63,756 bases of DNA from Paenibacillus assamensis DSM 18201 (GTDB taxonomy: Bacteria > Bacillota > Bacilli > Paenibacillales > Paenibacillaceae), in NCBI RefSeq assembly GCF_000422445.1, contig NZ_KE383840.1, positions 108,081-171,836 of the forward strand. Reading direction: 5' to 3'. Positions 1 through 8,599 of this stretch are shown in pieces (position 1 is the first letter of the stretch; each line of letters starts with the position of its first letter). A model generated the notes under the pieces. That model was not told the DNA's origin. It did not search any database and saw only the letters and a list, made by a program, of their open reading frames with translations. The position numbers and the translations under genes are program-made.

Positions 1-438
1 GCTACTATCACCGGCGGCACCTTAGCTGCCGTTAATAACATCGGCACTATTACCAGCATCCTCGGTGCAACGATAACCGCAGGTACCCTATCCAGCGTCA
101 CTTCGATTTCGCAAAAGAGCTTCGTAGAATCATCTGTCTTGAACGTCCAGCCATCATCTACTACTTTCGCTCCACTACCAGCCGTAACGACAAGTGTATT
201 GGGCGTGTATTCCTACTTCGTATATAACAGACAGGGAGGGTCTATTGTAACTAGAGTCGAAATAAGCGCAGACGGCACAAACTATTTCGTCGATACAAAC
301 GGAGCTACGATCGCAGCTGGTGCATCTGACGTTGTCGTTCCTGCCAGATTTTTAAAATACACCAGACTGTCATACCGGCTAGCCCTACTTGCAGCCCCGG
401 CTACAATTGATGTTTATTTCAATGGGCAAGGTACCTAA
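1..438 (+). CDS. DUF6385-like beta-repeat protein, 3' part
   Basis: The reading frame is open from the first base, so the 5' end lies outside the window; about 145 residues are visible. The first 45 are a low-complexity repeat of short GT-I/L-V units (for example ITGGTLAAV, ITAGTLSSV), the kind of regular pattern that forms a beta-solenoid or stalk. It is followed by a compact beta-rich domain (FVYNRQGG, VEISADGTNY, YTRLSYRL) ending in a conserved-looking FNGQGT tail. This layout resembles DUF6385 proteins of Paenibacillus, whose function is unknown. It sits directly upstream of three glycosyltransferase genes on the same strand, so it may be their substrate or a co-expressed surface or spore component; that is inference. 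A later TTG at 139 could only give a truncated domain and is not taken as the start. Confidence 0.7.
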   Translation, partial: ATITGGTLAAVNNIGTITSILGATITAGTLSSVTSISQKSFVESSVLNVQPSSTTFAPLPAVTTSVLGVYSYFVYNRQGGSIVTRVEISADGTNYFVDTNGATIAAGASDVVVPARFLKYTRLSYRLALLAAPATIDVYFNGQGT

Positions 439-475
439 TAAATAGCTCTCACATAACCTAATAACTAACAACACG

Positions 476-504
476 AAAGAGCACGTGAGCACCATGTGCT
501 CTTT
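476..504 (+). terminator. Hairpin after the DUF6385-like gene
   Basis: AAAGAGCAC at 476-484 pairs with GTGCTCTTT at 496-504 around an 11-nt loop. There is no good T-run after it, so it may be a weak terminator or a processing/stabilising hairpin between the first gene and the glycosyltransferase genes. Confidence 0.45.
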
Positions 505-534
505 CTGCACGTGCGAATGATGAGGTGAGAGGGT

Positions 535-2742
535 ATGTATATTTCGCATGGCAATCGAGGCTTTACTATAGGCGTCCTCATATTAGCTCGTGATGAAGCA
601 GCATTAATTGGACGTTGCTTAGATAGTGTAAAGGAAGCTGATGAATGTCTTGTTGCTGACACAGGATCAGTAGATGGCACTCCTGAAATGGCTCTCCAAC
701 AAGGAGCCCACGTCATTCAGCTGGAATGGAATAATGACTTCGCAGAAGCACGCAACGAGGCGCTGCAGCATATGACAACGGATTGGATACTTGTACTGGA
801 TGCAGATGAACGATTGATAAGCTCGATCCAAGATGTTCGAGAATGGATTTACCACACAAATGGCGAAGGCAGCACGGTGAAAATAATTAATCGACTGAGC
901 GAAGAAGATGTGCAGCTAGCTGTTTGCCATCGTGCAGTAAGACTGTTTCGACGCCGCGACACCTTTCAATACAAAGGAAGGATTCACGAAGACATCGGAC
1001 CTTCCATTACGCAAATCTATGAAGAAGCGGCTTTAGCAGACAGTGCGATCACCATTGAACACATTGGCACACTTCCACAGCATATCCAACGTAAGAACAA
1101 GCCCGAACGCAATAAACAACTGCTGCTCAAAAGTATAGAGCTGAATCCAACCGATGCCTTTTTGCTATATGGACTTGGAGTCACCGCTGTTCAGCAGCAA
1201 GAACTGGATGACGCCTATCGATGGTTCAGTCTTTCTCGCGAGAACATCGATCTCCACGCAGCTTATCGCCCTACCTTATATCGGGATGCGATCAAAGTAC
1301 TACTTGCACAACATAACCCCCATACAGCGGAGGAGTGGCTGCAAGAGGCTATTTCTAGCTACTCTGAATATGCCGAGCTCTATATTTTGCAAGGACAGTC
1401 GTTGTTTCAACAAGGGTTATTACAAGAAGCTTTACACAGCTTCCAACATGCTCTGACGACAAGCTCTGACCACTACGTCACGGAAAATGGAAGCAACAGC
1501 TATATCCCACATACGTGGATTGGGGAAACATACCGACAGCTGCGCCAATATAGTGAAGCGCTCAAATCCTACAACACTGCACTTGTTGACCATCCACAAT
1601 ATGAACCCGCACTTCATGGGTTCGTAGCAGCTGCTGTGGAATTGCATGTATCAGAAGAAGAGGTTGTCACTCATATCGAATCACTATGGGAACAAAGAGA
1701 ACAAATCGACTTCCCTAGCGCCGTGATTCTCGTTCGTGTCTACAAACAAGCTGGCTACCATCATTCTCTTGCCCAGTTGTGTGTCAATCGTTTATCTACA
1801 CCCCAAGCTATATATGGATTAACCATTGCTTGGATCCATAAAGAACGATACGCGGAAGCCAATGGAATGCTGCACCATTTACTACAGACGACGCGACTGC
1901 ATGACAACGAGCGCAGACAGTTGGAAGATTGGCAGGCAATCTGTGCATGGCAGGCTCACTTGCAAGGAAAACCTGCTCTCGTCAGCAATGCCAACTGGGC
2001 ACCTGCTGTTCGTGAGGCTTACCAACTGCTGACAAGGTCCAACCAAGCCATTGCAAGCGGGAAAGCCTATATTCATAAATACACGATTGAGCATACAGAG
2101 GAGCAGTCTGCAGTAGAAGCTTCCCCGCATAAAAAGGATATACAGGATAGCGTAGCTGCATCTCATCTTGAAGGAACTTCCCCTAGCGGCGAGCTATACG
2201 AAGTTCTAGATCGGTGGATAACGCTGCTGCGCGATGAAGCGCTTATTCAACCACTCCAAAAATGGACGTTCCATGCTGGTAATCGCGATTTGAAGTGTGC
2301 CAAAGCCTTGTATGCCGCTGGTGATATTTACAGCTCAGCGGATATCTTACTTAAAGCGATGACGGAACAGCGGCTTGATGCAGAAGGAGCCATGATGCTA
2401 GGCGAGGTGCTCATGCAGAAACAGCACTGGCAGGAAGCACTCGACTTGTTAGAAGGTGCCCGACTGCTGCACCAAGAACAAGTAGACGTCGAGCAAGACG
2501 TGTCCGCTAGGCTTGATCGTATGCTGGCACTTACGTATGTTCGGCTGTCTGAGCATTATTTGCAGCAGGCCATTGCGCTTGATCCTAAGCAGCAAGCGTG
2601 GGAAGAACAGCTCAAGATGATTCGTCTGGCAATCGAGCAATTATCGTCGACGCCTTGGGAACTGCCGCGCACCACACTGCAAAGGAGGAACATCCAACTT
2701 GTCCAAAGTGAAGCTGTCCGCCTGTCTCATCGTTCGGAATGA
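535..2742 (+). CDS. Family 2 glycosyltransferase with TPR-like C-terminal region
   Basis: 735 residues. The N-terminus is a GT-A fold family 2 glycosyltransferase: LILARDEA near residue 15, a VADTGSVDGT nucleotide-binding segment near 40-50, and the metal-binding DAD at 89-91 in LVLDADERL. Residues from about 200 on are helical repeats of TPR type (for example LFQQGLLQEALHSFQHAL and YRQLRQYSEALKSYNTAL). The arrangement is that of SunS-like glycosyltransferases, where TPR helices mediate dimerisation or bind protein acceptors. Start ATG at 535 follows GAGGTGAGAGGG. The last 44 nt overlap the next gene, which points to translational coupling. It is probably cytoplasmic and acts on a protein or lipid-linked acceptor; sugar and acceptor cannot be read from the sequence. 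Confidence 0.85.
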   Translation: MYISHGNRGFTIGVLILARDEAALIGRCLDSVKEADECLVADTGSVDGTPEMALQQGAHVIQLEWNNDFAEARNEALQHMTTDWILVLDADERLISSIQDVREWIYHTNGEGSTVKIINRLSEEDVQLAVCHRAVRLFRRRDTFQYKGRIHEDIGPSITQIYEEAALADSAITIEHIGTLPQHIQRKNKPERNKQLLLKSIELNPTDAFLLYGLGVTAVQQQELDDAYRWFSLSRENIDLHAAYRPTLYRDAIKVLLAQHNPHTAEEWLQEAISSYSEYAELYILQGQSLFQQGLLQEALHSFQHALTTSSDHYVTENGSNSYIPHTWIGETYRQLRQYSEALKSYNTALVDHPQYEPALHGFVAAAVELHVSEEEVVTHIESLWEQREQIDFPSAVILVRVYKQAGYHHSLAQLCVNRLSTPQAIYGLTIAWIHKERYAEANGMLHHLLQTTRLHDNERRQLEDWQAICAWQAHLQGKPALVSNANWAPAVREAYQLLTRSNQAIASGKAYIHKYTIEHTEEQSAVEASPHKKDIQDSVAASHLEGTSPSGELYEVLDRWITLLRDEALIQPLQKWTFHAGNRDLKCAKALYAAGDIYSSADILLKAMTEQRLDAEGAMMLGEVLMQKQHWQEALDLLEGARLLHQEQVDVEQDVSARLDRMLALTYVRLSEHYLQQAIALDPKQQAWEEQLKMIRLAIEQLSSTPWELPRTTLQRRNIQLVQSEAVRLSHRSE

Positions 2743-4339
2743 ACAGCATCTACTTCCGGATTGCCTGCACAGCATACGTCAAGCAGTAGATGAGATTATC
2801 GTCGTAGATACAGGCTCAACCGATGAAACGATAGCTATTGCCAAGCAGGCGGGGGCTATCGTGCTTGAAATACCTTGGAACGACGACTTTGCAGCAGCTA
2901 GAAATCTTTCGCTGGCTCATGCAACAGGCAAGTGGGTGCTTATTCTCGACGCAGATGAGCGCCTAGATGCCGAAAGCATCCCACTGCTCCGTAAGCTGGT
3001 GGAAGGGAACGATCCCTATGAAGGGTATTTTATAAGAGTGGAGCATGTGATGGGAGACGGATTCGATCCGATTCCTATGACTGTCAATCCGCTGCTTCGG
3101 CTGTTTCGCAATCGAGAGGCTTATCGTTTCGAAGGAGCTATTCACGAACAAATAGCATCTGTCATTATTCGTGAGAAGGTGGATGCCGTTCTCGCCTTCA
3201 CACCAATACGCGTGCTTCACTTAGGCTACCAGCCGCATATTGTTAGCGGCAAAGATAAGATTGCTCGCAACATACACATGCTGGAACGAATCATTGAGAC
3301 CGAAGGAAGACAGCCGTTCCACTTGTTTAATCTTGCTGTTGAGCGATTGAGAAAAGGCGATGACATAACCGCCCTCACCTTACTCCGTGAGGCACGCGAG
3401 ATTACACCACTGTCTGCTTCATTTGCCCATCTGATGATTAAAATAGAAGCTTGGGCTTGTGCCCGGATTGGGAAAATAGACGAAGCCGTGCAACTATGCA
3501 CGGCAGGTATTAAAGACTTCCCCGACTATACGGACCTCCACTTTGCGCTGGCGGTGTATTACGACGCCAGCGGCAATCGTCACGCCGCCATCGAGGCGAT
3601 GCGCGAGGCGGCGCGGATTGGCACGCCTCCTTCGCATTATCATACCGAAGGAGGCGTGGGTACCTTTCGCGCCCATATGCAATTGGGCGCGTGGGCGCTT
3701 GAGGCGCGCGCATGGCGCGAAGCTGCGCGCGCCTTCGACGCCGCGTTGGCGGCGGAAGGCTGCCCGGCAGCGGCTTGGCTCGCCAGCGTGCGATTACGCC
3801 GCGTTCAGGGCGACCTGCCTGCGCTAAGCGAAGCCGCAGCGCAATGGCTGCAAGCGCAGCCGCAGGCGCTCCGTGCCGCATTGCTTAGCGCGGCACAGCA
3901 CGGCGGCGGTTCAGCGCTTGATTTACCTCACGCCACCGCTGCCCATAATGCCCCCACTCCCCCTGTCGGCAGCAGCGTTACGCCGCAGGCACAGCCAACT
4001 GCTGCCTCGGCTGGTTCACCCGCTTCGTCAGCAGCTAAAAACCCATCTCGCACATCTGCTACCGTTTCATTAGCTGATCTGCTTGCTGATAATAACAACA
4101 CTAACAACAAACACAATAACAACTTATCAACCCCATCAAAACATAAACAACACGTACAACCTACAATGACTAACACGCCTATTGCACAAGCCCTATCCTC
4201 CTTGTCTAAAGCTGATATAGCTTTAGCAAGATTGCAGCAATATCCTTGGTCGCGCACGTCAGCGGCCACTTCACGTCTTTTGCTCCCCCTCTATGCATTG
4301 GCACTATCAGCTCAGACAAAGGAGGCACCTACAATATGA
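2699..4339 (+). CDS. Family 2 glycosyltransferase, TPR plus low-complexity tail
   Basis: 546 residues starting at TTG 2699, ten bases after AAAGGAGG inside the end of the preceding gene. The GT2 domain has IVRNEQ, VVDTGSTDET and the metal motif DAD at 84-86 (LILDADERL). TPR-like helices follow to about residue 400. The rest is unusual: an Ala-rich, very GC-rich stretch (DNA about 3540-3920), then a Pro/Ser/Thr/Ala linker and an Asn-rich, AT-rich stretch (about 4080-4160) before a short ordered C-terminus. The stop overlaps the next start as ATGA (4336-4339). It is a paralogue of both neighbours and probably works with them on the same acceptor. The composition shift may reflect recombination or a freely evolving linker. 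Confidence 0.85.
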   Translation: MSKVKLSACLIVRNEQHLLPDCLHSIRQAVDEIIVVDTGSTDETIAIAKQAGAIVLEIPWNDDFAAARNLSLAHATGKWVLILDADERLDAESIPLLRKLVEGNDPYEGYFIRVEHVMGDGFDPIPMTVNPLLRLFRNREAYRFEGAIHEQIASVIIREKVDAVLAFTPIRVLHLGYQPHIVSGKDKIARNIHMLERIIETEGRQPFHLFNLAVERLRKGDDITALTLLREAREITPLSASFAHLMIKIEAWACARIGKIDEAVQLCTAGIKDFPDYTDLHFALAVYYDASGNRHAAIEAMREAARIGTPPSHYHTEGGVGTFRAHMQLGAWALEARAWREAARAFDAALAAEGCPAAAWLASVRLRRVQGDLPALSEAAAQWLQAQPQALRAALLSAAQHGGGSALDLPHATAAHNAPTPPVGSSVTPQAQPTAASAGSPASSAAKNPSRTSATVSLADLLADNNNTNNKHNNNLSTPSKHKQHVQPTMTNTPIAQALSSLSKADIALARLQQYPWSRTSAATSRLLLPLYALALSAQTKEAPTI

Positions 4340-5709
4340 CGACACCTTCTTTTCCCATAACTTTATGTGTCATCGTTCGCGATGAGGAGGACGTGCTGCG
4401 GCGCTGCCTACAATCGGCTAAAGATCTGGTGGCTCAAATGATCGTTGTCGATACAGGATCAACGGATGCCTCTGCTGCAATTGCCAAAGAATGTGGGGCT
4501 TCCGTTTATCATTTCGAATGGCAAGATGACTTTTCAGCCGCACGCAATGCTGCTATCGAAAAAGCCGAGCAGCCATGGATATTAATGCTGGATGCTGACG
4601 AAATCATAGATAGGGAAAGTTGGCAAGAAGAACAATTGCAAGCCGTTTTTAAACAGCCGCACGTTCTCGGCTGTTACGTACGGATTGCCCATTTAACTCA
4701 CTGCTGGAACCAAAATTTTAACCTTAATCATAGACCAGCTTATAGTGCCATCGATATGGCGTGTCGGCTATTCCGTAACGATCCCCATCTTCGTTATGCT
4801 GGGCGCATTCACGAAGACATCACCGCTACTATAGAAGCCGTATCAACAGAAGAATCATCAGAAGCAATATGTTGGAGCTCCTTCACCATATGGCATGATG
4901 GATACGCAGCCGAGCGCTTGCAGAACAAAGATAAGTCAGCACGGAACTTGCACTTGCTTCATTTGCAACTAGAAGAAGAACCACTAAACCCATTATGGTG
5001 GTATGCGTACGGGACAGAACATTTCCAAGCAGAACGCTATGCAGAAGCACTTCCTTGGCTGCTGCGGACGATCACTTCCTTATCCAAACAGCCTCGCTTG
5101 CCGGGCTATGCTTCTGACGTTTGGCTTAAAGCTGTTTTTGCCTACTATTCACTTAACCAAATAGACAGCGCTGTTCGATTAGCCGAAGAAGCAATGAATC
5201 GATTTCCACGCTTTCCAGATTTGCTGCTGCTCAGTTCCACCTTGTATGCCATCCGTGGCAGCTTAGCAGAAGCCTACCGTTGTGCCGAAAAGGCCGCTTC
5301 CTGCGGAGATCGTACACACCTATATACGAGCACCGATGGCGCTAGTACGTGGAGAGCACATTGGATGGCAGCGTTTCTTGCCGAACGTACTGGTAATTAT
5401 GCTCAAGCTGCACACCATTATGAACAAGCCGCCGCCTACACCATCGCACAGCACCCTTCCGCTGTTCTGAAGTCTGCCGCGGCATGGCACCGATCCGATT
5501 GGATTTCATCCAGCCGCTGGATGCGGTCAGCTGCGGCAGCTTCCGAACAAACACTACCCACCATTGCTCATCAACTTACACAAGCGTTAGCCGCCTCCGT
5601 TCATTCCTCTGCTGCCGCTCATCTCCTACCATTTGTGCCAGCCTTACATCGTGCAACAAGAATTGATTGGGCTTCATTCACCCGCCATTTCTTATACGAT
5701 GACACTTAA
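4336..5709 (+). CDS. Family 2 glycosyltransferase with TPR-like region
   Basis: 457 residues from ATG 4336, which overlaps the previous stop by four bases and follows AAAGGAGG at 4318-4325. A longer frame begins at 4246, but those 30 residues lie inside the preceding gene and lack homology to the paralogues, so the internal ATG is chosen. The GT2 domain shows CVIVRDEED, VVDTGSTDAS and the metal motif DAD at 86-88 (LMLDADEII). A helical repeat region follows, with LPWLLRTITSL and AVRLAEEAMNRFPRFPDLLL type helices. It is the third gene of a coupled three-gene glycosyltransferase operon. No transporter, flippase or nucleotide-sugar synthesis gene is present in the visible part. Confidence 0.85.
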   Translation: MTTPSFPITLCVIVRDEEDVLRRCLQSAKDLVAQMIVVDTGSTDASAAIAKECGASVYHFEWQDDFSAARNAAIEKAEQPWILMLDADEIIDRESWQEEQLQAVFKQPHVLGCYVRIAHLTHCWNQNFNLNHRPAYSAIDMACRLFRNDPHLRYAGRIHEDITATIEAVSTEESSEAICWSSFTIWHDGYAAERLQNKDKSARNLHLLHLQLEEEPLNPLWWYAYGTEHFQAERYAEALPWLLRTITSLSKQPRLPGYASDVWLKAVFAYYSLNQIDSAVRLAEEAMNRFPRFPDLLLLSSTLYAIRGSLAEAYRCAEKAASCGDRTHLYTSTDGASTWRAHWMAAFLAERTGNYAQAAHHYEQAAAYTIAQHPSAVLKSAAAWHRSDWISSSRWMRSAAAASEQTLPTIAHQLTQALAASVHSSAAAHLLPFVPALHRATRIDWASFTRHFLYDDT

Positions 5710-5710
5710 C

Positions 5711-5739
5711 TTGACATCCTAAGTACAGGATGTTATATT
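5711..5739 (+). promoter_or_regulatory. Promoter of the MarR gene with embedded palindrome
   Basis: TTGACA at 5711-5716 and TATATT at 5734-5739 are separated by 17 bp, a near-consensus vegetative promoter. The spacer contains the inverted repeat CATCCT-N6-AGGATG (5715-5732), placed where a bound repressor would block polymerase. A second, imperfect dyad at 5750-5770 lies near the expected transcription start. Autoregulation by the MarR product is inferred. Confidence 0.7.
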
Positions 5740-5794
5740 CTCCTCATATTCAAGATAATTATTTTCGAGATATATACAAAGGCGGTAATATACT

Positions 5795-6265
5795 ATGCAT
5801 GAAAAGAAATCAACAAAAGATTACGGCCCTGAGATAGAGCAAGCACTTAAACTACTCGTTGTCTTGTCACGTGCGTCACGTTCTTTAATGGAAGTGTCCC
5901 AGCAAGACATTAAACGGTATGGCTTGAACTTAAGTGAATTTGCTGTGCTTGAATTGCTTTATCATAAAGGGCCTACTCCGATTCAGCAGATCGGCAGTAA
6001 GGTTCTGCTTGCTAGCGGCACAATGACTTATGTTGTGGACAAGCTCGTAAGTAAAGACTACATTATCCGCAAGCAATCGGAGCAGGATCGTCGCGTCATT
6101 ATGATCGAGCTGACACCTGCAGGCGAAGAAGTCATTGCCCGTATTTTCCCAGAACATGCTCAAACTCTACACGATCGGATGAGCCACCTGTCTAATGAAC
6201 AGCAACAGCAATTGATTCAGCTTTTGAAAATATTAGGCCAACCTGACACAGCACCATCCAATTAG
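5795..6265 (+). CDS. MarR family transcriptional regulator
   Basis: 156 residues, the usual MarR length. The winged helix-turn-helix is clear: LSEFAVLELLYHKGPTPIQQ, then IGSKVLLASGTMTYVVDKLV (recognition helix) and the wing DYIIRKQSEQDRRVIMIELT. Flanking helices form the dimer interface. No cysteine occurs in the N-terminal region, so an OhrR-type thiol switch is unlikely; it is closer to the ligand- or quinone-responsive MarR group. ATG 5795 follows AAAGGCGG. It is a single-gene transcription unit with its own promoter directly after the glycosyltransferase operon. Its target besides itself cannot be told from the window. Confidence 0.88.
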   Translation: MHEKKSTKDYGPEIEQALKLLVVLSRASRSLMEVSQQDIKRYGLNLSEFAVLELLYHKGPTPIQQIGSKVLLASGTMTYVVDKLVSKDYIIRKQSEQDRRVIMIELTPAGEEVIARIFPEHAQTLHDRMSHLSNEQQQQLIQLLKILGQPDTAPSN

Positions 6266-6360
6266 CGAGCTTTCATTGCAAATCATCCTGCATGTAAAGA
6301 TGTGTAATGAAGGCTTTCCTCAGCGTAGTTATCGATAACCATAAGGATGTAGCATACAAT

Positions 6361-6402
6361 AAAAAACTGCCTCCGCTCAAGTTAACCCTAGAACGGAGAC
6401 AG
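6361..6402 (-). terminator. Terminator of the siderophore ATPase gene
   Basis: On the minus strand CTGTCTCCG (6402-6394) pairs with CGGAGGCAG (6375-6367) with one mismatch and is followed by six T residues (6366-6361). It also lies downstream of the plus-strand MarR gene. Confidence 0.75.
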
Positions 6403-6483
6403 CTGTATTATTATCTAATTTGATTTGTCCATGAAACCATACCTAACATCTTTCATTGCTTCGCGGCTTCGTTCTGAGTATCA

Positions 6484-7365
6484 TTATCCGTTTGCAGCAA
6501 CCAGTTCCCTCGTGTCGGCAACAAGCTGTGATGGATCGTTGTTACCTTGGCGAGGAATGAATGTATGACCACTCTTTGTCACAGATGCCAATTGATAGGG
6601 CAAACATAAAGGTACACCTGTACGTGGATCTGGTACGATATCAGCTTCAATGCCAAATACTTGACGAAGAACATCCTGTGTTACAACTTCCTCAGGCGCT
6701 CCCTCACAAATGACAGTACCTGACTTAATTGCGACCATATGATGAGCATAGCGCGACGCATGGTTCAAGTCATGCACGACCATAATAATTGTCCGTCCTT
6801 CTTCTTCGTTAAGCTTATGCAACAATTGCAGAACTTCTAATTGATGCGCCATATCAAGGAATGTCGTAGGCTCATCCAAAAATAAAATATCCGTCTGCTG
6901 CGCAAGCGCCATCGCGATCCAAGCACGCTGACGTTGGCCTCCAGATAGCTGATCCACAGGACGATCATGGAAAGCGGCAAGTCCTGTCACTTCAATCGCC
7001 CATTGGACAATCTCACGATCTTCCTTTGTCATCGAGCCAAAGCCTTTCTGGTGTGGGAAGCGACCATAGCTAATCAACTCCGAGACGGTCAGACCTTCAG
7101 GCGCTGTTGGATTTTGCGGCAAAATAGCCATCTGCTTAGCTACTTCTTTCGTAGATTGTTCGTGGATTGAGCGTCCATCCAACAGAACGTCTCCGCCCGA
7201 AGGCCTCATAATCCGAGACATCGTCTTCAATATCGTAGACTTGCCTGAACCGTTAGAACCGACCAGTGCCGTTATTTTTCCCGTCGGAATCGATACATTC
7301 AAATTATCTACAATTACCGTGTCATTGTACCCAATCCGAAGCTGTTCTGTACGCAATCTCTCCAC
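6484..7365 (-). CDS. Iron-siderophore ABC transporter ATP-binding protein
   Basis: 293 residues from GTG 7365. A GTG at 7374 in the same frame overlaps the AAAGGGAG ribosome site, whereas 7365 is eight bases from it. Walker A is GSNGSGKST, the signature [10 protein letters not shown], and Walker [13 protein letters not shown], followed by the switch His in VVHDLNHA. The family is FecE/FepC/YusV, the ATPase energising FecCD-type permeases for ferric siderophores or haem. The ATPase stands alone here; permease and binding protein must be encoded elsewhere, as for B. subtilis YusV, which serves several siderophore importers. A perfect Fur box lies about 100 bp upstream, so iron repression is expected. 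Confidence 0.9.
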   Translation of the reverse strand: MERLRTEQLRIGYNDTVIVDNLNVSIPTGKITALVGSNGSGKSTILKTMSRIMRPSGGDVLLDGRSIHEQSTKEVAKQMAILPQNPTAPEGLTVSELISYGRFPHQKGFGSMTKEDREIVQWAIEVTGLAAFHDRPVDQLSGGQRQRAWIAMALAQQTDILFLDEPTTFLDMAHQLEVLQLLHKLNEEEGRTIIMVVHDLNHASRYAHHMVAIKSGTVICEGAPEEVVTQDVLRQVFGIEADIVPDPRTGVPLCLPYQLASVTKSGHTFIPRQGNNDPSQLVADTRELVAANG

Positions 7366-7464
7366 TGCGCCCACTCCCTTTTACAAATAATTTACCTCAT
7401 CTATGCCAATACCGATCTTATTTGAAATTGGACGTCCGACATTGTATCCGTTCATTTTATTAAT

Positions 7465-7479
7465 TGATAATGATTATCA
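7465..7479 (-). promoter_or_regulatory. Fur box
   Basis: TGATAATGATTATCA is an exact 7-1-7 Fur recognition palindrome, extended to an 8-1-8 dyad at 7464-7480. A further TGATAAT half-site follows at 7481-7487, allowing overlapping Fur dimers. AT-rich -10-like sequence lies next to it on the minus strand, towards the ATPase gene. Confidence 0.88.
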
Positions 7480-7562
7480 ATGATAATATCACTAATCTTT
7501 AGTAATGTCTATCCCTCGCCAAAAATATACAAATCTGCTCATTTACATAGACAAACAAATAA

Positions 7563-7607
7563 AGAGGACTGCCTACAGGTTGTTCCCATCCTGTTAAGCA
7601 ATCCTCT
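7563..7607 (-). terminator. Terminator of the 139-residue membrane protein gene
   Basis: AGAGGA-C-TGC (7563-7572) pairs with GCA-A-TCCTCT (7598-7607). On the minus strand the hairpin is followed by TTTATTTG. It lies about 45 nt beyond the stop at 7652. Confidence 0.65.
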
Positions 7608-7651
7608 ATTCAACCATCCTATTCACTATCATGTACCGACATCCACTGATA

Positions 7652-8071
7652 CTATCCCTTACCAAAGAAGATCCTTATTTGCTTACGAAGCACATTCACA
7701 ACGATACCAAGTATCGTCCCGATTAAAAAGGCGACGAGAGAGATGGCTATACCGAACATAGCCGTAAATCCTTCTCCTGGATTATCACTCTCTGCTTCGT
7801 ATAAACCTCCGATTAAAGGAACCAAAAATGTATAAATTACTACGTAAATAAAAAATGCAGCGAACGATATGATAAGCTGCCTCCACTGCCCCTGCGATAC
7901 GAGGGAAGTCGAAATGAAATTGACGATAATAAGTATGAATACCCCAATGGTTAAACGATGATCATAATCTTCATACGTGTACAACCTATGAATAAAGAGA
8001 AGTGTTAGGACCACATGGATGAGAGCCGGCAGGCTTCTTACTAGCATAGATCGCAGTACAGGGATAAACAT
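7652..8071 (-). CDS. Small integral membrane protein, four helices
   Basis: 139 residues with four predicted membrane helices: residues about 8-28 (LVRSLPALIHVVLTLLFIH), 40-58 (TIGVFILIIVNFISTSLV), 67-90 (IISFAAFFIYVVIYTFLVPL) and 108-128 (GIAISLVAFLIGTILGIVVNVL). No domain was recognised. ATG 8071 follows GGGAGGGGAG. It lies 50 nt downstream of the DUF2500 gene in the same orientation, so the two probably share a transcript that ends at the 7563-7607 hairpin. Confidence 0.7.
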   Translation of the reverse strand: MFIPVLRSMLVRSLPALIHVVLTLLFIHRLYTYEDYDHRLTIGVFILIIVNFISTSLVSQGQWRQLIISFAAFFIYVVIYTFLVPLIGGLYEAESDNPGEGFTAMFGIAISLVAFLIGTILGIVVNVLRKQIRIFFGKG

Positions 8072-8120
8072 GCGCTCATGCTCCCCTCCCTCCCATTTTC
8101 AATAAATATGATTTGTTCAT

Positions 8121-8549
8121 TTACATATGGAAGCGGTCTGTAGAACTTATCTCTCGATTGAAGGCCAAAAAGCGGGTTCCTTGATAAGAAACCATACCTC
8201 CATCACCCTCAGCAATCAAGCCGTATTCTTTTGACTCAACTTGAAGCTCCATTCTACTCCCATCTGTCAGTTCGAACGTCACATAATGCTCCTGCTTAAC
8301 GCCTGAGTTCTTTCTCCCTCCCCATACTTCAACACGTTTGCCCACCACTTTGCAAACTTCCGATACCTGAGGAGCTCTATTATTCGATAACCAGCGTGAA
8401 ATACCTGTAACAACAGATATGAGTATGGAGCCAACAATAAAAATAAAGATAGCACCAAAAAATAATTTAAAACCAAGCGGCGTTTCGTTGAAAAAATCCC
8501 AAAACCCAGGCTCTTGAAAGTAAGCATGCAATTGTCTGGAAATGACCAT
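8121..8549 (-). CDS. DUF2500 family membrane protein
   Basis: 142 residues. One membrane helix (about 28-50, FKLFFGAIFIFIVGSILISVV) is followed by a compact beta-rich domain of about 80 residues with VCKVVGKRVEVWGG, HYVTFELTDGSRMEL and GLIAEGDGGMVSYQGTRFLAFNR, characteristic of DUF2500. The family is widespread in Bacillales; its role is unknown. The beta domain is most likely on the cytoplasmic or cell-wall side as a small SH3-like or OB-like fold. ATG 8549 is about 16 nt after AAAGGAG, rather far, but the upstream frame is closed by a TGA. Confidence 0.75.
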   Translation of the reverse strand: MVISRQLHAYFQEPGFWDFFNETPLGFKLFFGAIFIFIVGSILISVVTGISRWLSNNRAPQVSEVCKVVGKRVEVWGGRKNSGVKQEHYVTFELTDGSRMELQVESKEYGLIAEGDGGMVSYQGTRFLAFNREISSTDRFHM

Positions 8550-8599
8550 AAGCTCGATTGTTCAACTCCTTTTCGCGTCGTTGTCCACTAAGTGCTTCC

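Noticed and set aside
3494..3881. Several overlapping frames in the GC-rich part of the second glycosyltransferase
   Set aside because: They arise because stop codons are rare in GC-rich DNA; no initiation signals.
535..5709. Glycocin (SunS-type) bacteriocin cluster
   Set aside because: The glycosyltransferases resemble SunS in layout, but no small Cys-rich precursor, peptidase-transporter or thiol oxidase gene is nearby in the visible part.
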